From Clostridia bacterium (GTDB lineage Bacteria > Bacillota > Clostridia > Oscillospirales > CAG-272): a stretch of 39,831 nucleotides of DNA. The number at the start of each line of letters is the position of its first letter. Within the stretch, counting starts at the first letter, position 1. Shown in pieces: positions 31,996 through 39,831 of this stretch. The position numbers were made by a program, and so were the translations under genes. The stretch is from assembly GCA_028720145.1 (NCBI GenBank), contig JAQYLJ010000051.1:1-39831 (forward strand). Direction: 5' to 3'. The notes beneath the pieces are model-generated. The model ran no database searches, had not been told where the DNA came from, and worked only from the letters and a program-made list of their open reading frames with translations.

Positions 31996-32024
31996 TTGAT
32001 TTTTTTAGTGAATCTTTATATAAT
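31996..32024 (+). promoter_or_regulatory. Promoter of the ATP synthase operon
   Basis: TTGATT (31996-32001), 17-bp spacer, TATAAT (32019-32024). No TGn here, but the -10 is perfect and the surroundings are AT-rich. About 155 nt of leader precede atpZ. Confidence 0.85.
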
Positions 32025-32066
32025 ATCAAAGATATAACTTGTTTGAACCTGATTTTACACAAACTG

Positions 32067-32103
32067 CGGTCATTTGACCGTTTTCCCAAAACGGTAACCG
32101 GTT
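32067..32103 (+). promoter_or_regulatory. Overlapping alternative hairpins in the atp leader
   Basis: Hairpin A (CGGTC 32067-32071 with GACCG 32076-32080) is followed by TTTT. Hairpin B (ACCGTTTT 32077-32084 with AAAACGGT 32088-32095, loop CCC) shares 32077-32080 with A, so both cannot form together. A palindrome AACCGGTT (32096-32103) adjoins. This could be an attenuator or an operator; the evidence is geometry only. Confidence 0.4.
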
Positions 32104-32184
32104 TACAATAGATTTTGCGGTTCGCGAATTTTCATTCTTTTGTTGCAAAAAGCAACGGGAAACGGCATCATTCGGGAGGTCCTC

Positions 32185-32493
32185 ATGAAGCAATCCCGCT
32201 CGTTTATGCAGGTCATGTCCGGCATCATGATGGTGGGACAACTGGGCATCAGTTTGATTTTCCCCATCCTCGGGCTGACCGTGCTCGGCGTTTACCTCTC
32301 CGAGCGGTTCGAGACCGGGGTATGGCCCATTGTGGTCGGTGCCGTCGTCGGTGTGATTACCGCCGGGTGCACCTACTACCGTCTCATGCGGGCATTCCTC
32401 GCACGACAGCGAGCCGAGGACACCGCGAAAAAGGGCAACTCCCCCGAGAAAGATACCGCTCGACAAGAAACCGAGAAAGGAGACAAGACATGA
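32185..32493 (+). CDS. atpZ: AtpZ/AtpI family protein, first gene of the atp operon
   Basis: A 102-residue membrane protein with two hydrophobic segments (about residues 8-36 and 45-67) linked by a short loop ending in YLSERF. This fits the AtpZ (ATPase_gene1) family found ahead of F-type ATP synthase genes. Known members help c-ring assembly and Mg2+/Ca2+ supply. The tail is charged. The ATG at 32185 is chosen for GGGAGG upstream; an earlier in-frame ATG inside the leader has no RBS. Its stop overlaps the next start (ATGA). Confidence 0.8.
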   Translation: MKQSRSFMQVMSGIMMVGQLGISLIFPILGLTVLGVYLSERFETGVWPIVVGAVVGVITAGCTYYRLMRAFLARQRAEDTAKKGNSPEKDTARQETEKGDKT

Positions 32494-33004
32494 AAACCGA
32501 CAGTACACTCAAGCGCGCGACTTTGCAAATGGCAGTGGGCGTTTCCTGTTTTTCTCTTCTCGCCGAGGTCGTCTATCTCGTTCTCGCGCTCACGATCCCG
32601 AGTTTAGATTACGCCTGGCAGTTCCCGGTCGGGAATGTGTTTATGGCGGTGATTATGGTGATTAACTTCTATCTCATGGGCAGAGGTCTCTATTCCGCCG
32701 TCGAGAGCGGACAGGAAGATGCGGCGAAGAGACAGATTCGGTTCAGCCACGCGGGGCGTTCCATTATGATTCTGCTCGCGCTGGTCGCCTGCTTTGTCCT
32801 CGGTCTTCCGTCGGGCATTGCCGCGTGTATTACGGTCGCTTTCCCGCAGCTGACGGTGTTCTGTATGCACTTCTTCCCGCACAAAGACGAAGAAACCGCC
32901 GACGGGGAAAACGCGGGAGATGACACCGCTCCCGTCGAGGACACGGGAGAAGCGGCGGACAAAAGCGACACCGTCTCGCCCGAGGATAACGAGGAGGTGC
33001 AACC

Positions 33005-33008
<4 letters not shown>
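32490..33008 (+). CDS. atpI: AtpI-like ATP synthase subunit I
   Basis: A 172-residue membrane protein with four hydrophobic segments within the first 125 residues and an acidic C-terminal tail of about 45 residues. Position between atpZ and atpB and the topology match AtpI, a c-ring assembly factor. Sequence conservation in this family is weak, so the call leans on context. Overlaps both neighbours by 4 bases. Confidence 0.75.
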
Positions 33009-34350
<1,342 letters not shown>

Positions 34351-34372
34351 GAGATAAACGGAAGGACCTATT

Positions 34373-34909
34373 ATGACGGATAGAGTAATGCTCGCATTCG
34401 CTGTCGAACAGCTGGATGTCATCTATCTCAACATTTGGGCGATTCTGATTTCTCTTGCCAATCTCGTCATTCTGTTTCTGATTCTCAAAAAGTTCCTCTT
34501 CAAGCCCGTCACCCGTGTCGTATCCGAGCGTCGGGAAAAGGCGAATCGGCTCATCTCCGACGCGGAAGAAGCGAAAGCGGCGGCGGAGGCCGACAAAGCC
34601 GCCTATGAAGCGCGCATGGGACAGGCGGAAGAAGATGCTGCCGAGGTCGTCCGCCACGCGCAGGAAGTCGCGGGTCGCCGCGGGGAAGAAATCATCGGAG
34701 GTGCGGAGAAACGCGCCGCCGCGATTCGGAAACAGGCGGAAGCCGATATCGCACAGGAGAAGAAGAAAGCGCTCAACGACTTGAAAGGCGAGATTTCCGA
34801 GATTTCCCTCTCCATTGCCGAACAGGTGGTGGGACGGGAAGTGAAACCCGAGGATCACCATGCTCTCGTCGACGGCTTAATCGCCGATATAGGGGATAGC
34901 GATGAGTGA
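34373..34909 (+). CDS. atpF: F-type ATP synthase subunit b
   Basis: Peripheral stalk. The 178-residue protein has one N-terminal membrane segment (about residues 18-40, YLNIWAILISLANLVILFLIL), the KKFLFKPV junction, then a long Ala/Glu/Lys/Arg-rich coiled coil. Overlaps atpH by 8 bases. A single b gene implies a homodimer. Confidence 0.95.
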   Translation: MTDRVMLAFAVEQLDVIYLNIWAILISLANLVILFLILKKFLFKPVTRVVSERREKANRLISDAEEAKAAAEADKAAYEARMGQAEEDAAEVVRHAQEVAGRRGEEIIGGAEKRAAAIRKQAEADIAQEKKKALNDLKGEISEISLSIAEQVVGREVKPEDHHALVDGLIADIGDSDE

Positions 34910-35438
34910 GATAGCCAAAGAATACGGACGCGCGCTCTTTGAACTCGCCCGAGAGGACGGAATCGAGGACGAGATTTCGGAGGAGGTCGCGTGCATCGCG
35001 GACCTACTGAAACAGGAACCCGCGTATCTCAAACTGTTGAAAACCCCCGGCATTCCGGTCTCCGAAAAGACCGAGACGGTGAAGACCGCGTTTCGGGGAT
35101 GTCGGGAAGTCTTACTGAACACGCTGTGTCTTTTGATTTCACGCGGATATGCGCGGTATATTCCCGAGACACTCGGCGTGTATCTCTCGCTCAGACGGGA
35201 GGCGAGGGGAGAGGTCGAGGCGCTCGTCGAGACCGCGCAACCGCTCACCCAAGAGGAAAAAACGGCGCTGACCGCCGCGCTCTCGAAAAAGTCGGGGAAG
35301 ACCGTCCTGCTCACCGAGCGGGTGAATCCCGCCCTGCTCGGCGGCGCGCGGGTCTATCTCGAAGGGCGCTTACTGGACGGCACGATGCGCCATCGGCTGG
35401 ACGGCATCGGAGAGCGTCTCCGTTCCACCGTCCTTTAA
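34902..35438 (+). CDS. atpH: F-type ATP synthase subunit delta
   Basis: Links the b stalk to the top of the alpha/beta head. The 178-residue protein has the N-terminal helical bundle (EIAKEYGRALFELA) and the C-terminal segment NPALLGGARVYLEGRLLDGTMRHRLDGI, where the family has the LIGGxxIxxGDxxxDxSxxxRL pattern. Length is normal. Confidence 0.94.
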   Translation: MSEIAKEYGRALFELAREDGIEDEISEEVACIADLLKQEPAYLKLLKTPGIPVSEKTETVKTAFRGCREVLLNTLCLLISRGYARYIPETLGVYLSLRREARGEVEALVETAQPLTQEEKTALTAALSKKSGKTVLLTERVNPALLGGARVYLEGRLLDGTMRHRLDGIGERLRSTVL

Positions 35439-35456
35439 CATGAAAGGATTTCCGAT

Positions 35457-36976
35457 ATGAATCTTCGTCCCGAAGAAATCAGCAGAATCATCAAAGAACA
35501 AATCCGTTCTTACGGGAGCAAGACCGATCAGGCAGAAGTCGGGACCGTGGTCCTTGTGGGCGACGGGATTGCCCGCGTCTGGGGGCTCGACAACTGCATG
35601 GCGAACGAACTGCTTACCTTTGAGGGCGGTGCCGAGGGCATGGCGCTCAACCTGGAAGAGGACGCGGTCTCGGTCGTGCTCCTCTCGGGGGAGGACACCC
35701 TGAAAGAGGGCTCGGTCGCACGCCGCACCGGGAAGGTCGTCAGCGTCCCCGTCGGGGAGAAACTCCTCGGACGGGTGGTCAACGCCTTGGGGCAACCCAT
35801 CGACGGGCGCGGACCCATCGACTATGAGGGGACCCGACCGGTCGAGCGAAACGCCCCGGGAATTATTGAGAGAAAGAGCGTCGGCGTGCCGCTTCAAACC
35901 GGTATCAAGGCGATCGACTCCATGGTGCCGATCGGGCGCGGACAGCGCGAACTGATTATCGGCGACCGTCAGACAGGGAAAACCACAATTGCCGTGGATA
36001 CCATTCTGAACCAGCGGGACACGGGCGTGCTCTGCGTCTATGTCGCCATCGGGCAGAAAGAGTCCACCGTGGCGCAACTCGTGGAGACCCTCACCGCCGC
36101 GGGTGCGATGGAATACACCGTCGTGGTCGCCGCGTCGGCATCCGACTCCGCCGCACAGCAGTATATCGCGCCTTACGCGGGATGCTCCATGGCGGAATAC
36201 TTCATGGACAAGGGCAAAGATGTCCTGATTGTCTACGACGACCTCTCCAAACACGCGGTGGCATACCGCACGCTGTCGCTTCTGATTCGCCGTCCGCCGG
36301 GACGGGAGGCGTACCCCGGGGATGTCTTCTATCTGCATTCCCGTCTGCTCGAACGCGCCGCGCGCGTGGATGCGAAATACGGTGGCGGTTCGATTACGGC
36401 TCTGCCGATCGTCGAGACACAGGCGGGGGATGTCTCCGCCTATATCCCCACCAATGTCATTTCCATCACCGACGGACAGATCTTCCTCGAAACCGAACTC
36501 TTCCACGCGGGTGTCATGCCCGCGGTCAACCCCGGGATTTCGGTATCCCGTGTCGGGGGGAGCGCGCAGATTAAGGCGATGAAGCGGGTCGCGGGGTCGC
36601 TGAAACTGCTTTACTCGCAGTACCGTGAACTCGAAGCGTTCGCGCAGTTCGGCTCTGACCTCGACGCCGATACCAAACGGCGGCTCTCACAGGGCGAGCG
36701 CATCGTGGAGATTCTCAAACAGGATAAGTCCTCGCCCATTCCGGTCGAGTACCAAGTGGCTATCCTCTATGCCGCGGTGAACAATCTGCTCGCGGAGATT
36801 CCCGTGGAGATGCTCCGTGCCTATGAAAAGGGATTGTACCGTTATCTCGATGTCCATGCGGCAGACCTGCTGATGCGCGTTCGCACGACGGGGAACCTGA
36901 CCGATGAGGATATGACGGCTCTGGGCGGAGAGATCACCGCATACAATGTGGCGTTCCTCAGCGGAGAAATCGAAGC

Positions 36977-36980
<4 letters not shown>
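35457..36980 (+). CDS. atpA: F-type ATP synthase subunit alpha
   Basis: Non-catalytic nucleotide-binding subunit of F1. The 507-residue protein shows Walker A GDRQTGKT (169-176), [37 protein letters not shown], the alpha arginine-finger segment ([13 protein letters not shown]) and a C-terminal helical domain. RBS AAAGGAT. The stop overlaps the atpG start. Confidence 0.97.
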
Positions 36981-39252
<2,272 letters not shown>

Positions 39253-39257
39253 TCGGC

Positions 39258-39536
39258 ATGGCGGCATTTCATTTGGAAATCGTCTCTCCCGAAGGGAAAC
39301 TCTTTGACGGAGAGGCACACATGCTGTCGGTCCGCGGGATTGAGGGAGACCTCGCCATTCTCGCGGGTCATATCCCGTTCGTCACCGCGCTCGCGCCGGG
39401 CGAGGTGCGGGTATACGAGACGGCGGACGCCGACCCGAGACGCGGAAAATGTTCGGGCGGATGCCTGACGGTCGACCCCGGCAGGACGCGGCTCCTCGCC
39501 GCGGATTTCACCTGGGACGATGGGTCCGACCGGTAA
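39258..39536 (+). CDS. atpC: F-type ATP synthase subunit epsilon lacking the C-terminal helical domain
   Basis: A 92-residue protein that covers only the N-terminal beta-sandwich of epsilon (FHLEIVSPEGKLFDGEAHML, GDLAILAGHIPFVTALAPGEVRV). The usual two-helix C-terminal domain of about 45 residues is missing. No continuation was found in other frames after the stop; the sequence turns at once into the AT-rich hairpin array, so this is a natural short form rather than a window artefact or a single frameshift. Epsilon's C-terminal helices normally brake ATP hydrolysis, so that control should be absent. It starts 5 bp after atpD. Confidence 0.9.
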   Translation: MAAFHLEIVSPEGKLFDGEAHMLSVRGIEGDLAILAGHIPFVTALAPGEVRVYETADADPRRGKCSGGCLTVDPGRTRLLAADFTWDDGSDR

Positions 39537-39561
39537 AATATGCTCTCAAAAGCGTGCGGCT

Positions 39562-39745
39562 TTAGCGGAGTAACGATAAGGATTTATCGCTACTCCGTTA
39601 GCTATATTTGCCTTTCGGCAAGTGATATGCCTGCGGCGTGATATTTTCCCTTTGGGAAAGTTAAGGCAAATATAATATAACTTCGGCTGAAAGCCGAAAT
39701 ATAACGCAAGATACTTGCATATCACTTTTAGCCGTAGGGCTAAAA
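39562..39745. repeat. AT-rich hairpin array after the atp operon
   Basis: A gene-free, AT-rich island. The hairpins, in order, are a long one at 39564-39597 (CGGAGTA/TACTCCG plus CGATAA/TTATCG), then 39608-39621, 39629-39637, 39645-39659, 39682-39698, 39706-39718 and 39726-39745. They are separated by short spacers of the type GTGATAT, ATATAA or ATATCAC. Two longer-range perfect complements also exist: 39603-39612 with 39665-39674, and 39620-39630 with 39717-39727. It resembles hairpin repeats seen between genes in many Clostridia; function unknown. Confidence 0.7.
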
Positions 39746-39781
39746 ATATAACTTAACTCAAAATCTTTTGTAGATAAGAAA

Positions 39782-39831
39782 AGCACACTACGCTTCGAGA
39801 CTGCGAAGTATAGTGTGCTACACTTTTATTT
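39782..39831 (+). terminator. Strong intrinsic terminator at the window end
   Basis: AGCACACTA (39782-39790) pairs with TAGTGTGCT (39811-39819), with an inner CTTCG/CGAAG pair, followed by ACACTTTTATTT. Probably the terminator of the atp operon, placed after the hairpin array. Confidence 0.85.

Noticed and set aside
39258..39560. Frameshift removing the epsilon C-terminal domain
   Set aside because: No frame after the stop encodes helices like the epsilon C-terminal domain, and the sequence turns non-coding and AT-rich at once.

Overview
The window is a GC-rich stretch of chromosome from an endospore-forming, Gram-positive anaerobe, most likely a member of the Clostridia. The evidence is a SpoIIIAH gene, a CotF-like spore-coat gene, an asparagine T-box, AGGAGG-type ribosome binding sites, lipobox lipoproteins, and an atpZ/atpI-headed F-type ATP synthase operon whose c subunit carries Na+-type ligands. 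The species cannot be named from the sequence alone. No phage, integrase, transposase or CRISPR array was seen.

Layout, left to right. (1) 1-2825: the end of spoIIIAH, a stand-alone asd, and a minus-strand trypsin-like lipoprotein. (2) 2977-11110: a plus-strand aromatic operon. It starts with a NodB-type deacetylase and continues with a chorismate mutase-AroB fusion, aroC, an AroE-AroK fusion, aroQ, aroA, tyrA and a DAHP synthase. Together these cover every step from PEP and erythrose 4-phosphate to 4-hydroxyphenylpyruvate, the tyrosine branch; prephenate dehydratase is not here. (3) 11308-14547: the CotF-like gene, then a T-box (specifier AAC) controlling asnS and asnA. (4) 14548-15318: a gene-free block of palindromic repeats, including a duplicated 140-bp module. 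(5) 15319-22191: ppa and a NUDIX gene diverge, followed by a minus-strand block of CPBP protease, tadA, rimM, trmD, then secG and rnr. (6) 22293-26655: an orphan Eco57I/TaqI-type adenine methylase with an odd NPPQ motif, divergent from a metallophosphoesterase that has lost most metal ligands; then an EamA transporter and two tRNA-Val genes. (7) 26783-31944: an XPD/DinG-like Fe-S helicase, a small membrane protein, a transglutaminase lipoprotein and a DUF3298-like protein. (8) 31996-39831: the atpZ-I-B-E-F-H-A-G-D-C operon with its promoter and structured leader, an AT-rich hairpin array and a strong terminator.

Most of the window is core metabolism and informational genes. The strongest unusual points are the pseudo-phosphoesterase paired with the NPPQ methylase, the two-carboxylate c subunit together with an epsilon subunit lacking its C-terminal domain, C55 in tRNA-Val(GAC), the chorismate mutase-AroB fusion, and two kinds of structured repeat. 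Thirteen promoters read by eye all have a 17-bp spacer, and eleven have a TGn extended -10. No complete, clearly novel multi-gene system could be demonstrated; the methylase/pseudo-phosphoesterase pair is the best candidate for follow-up.
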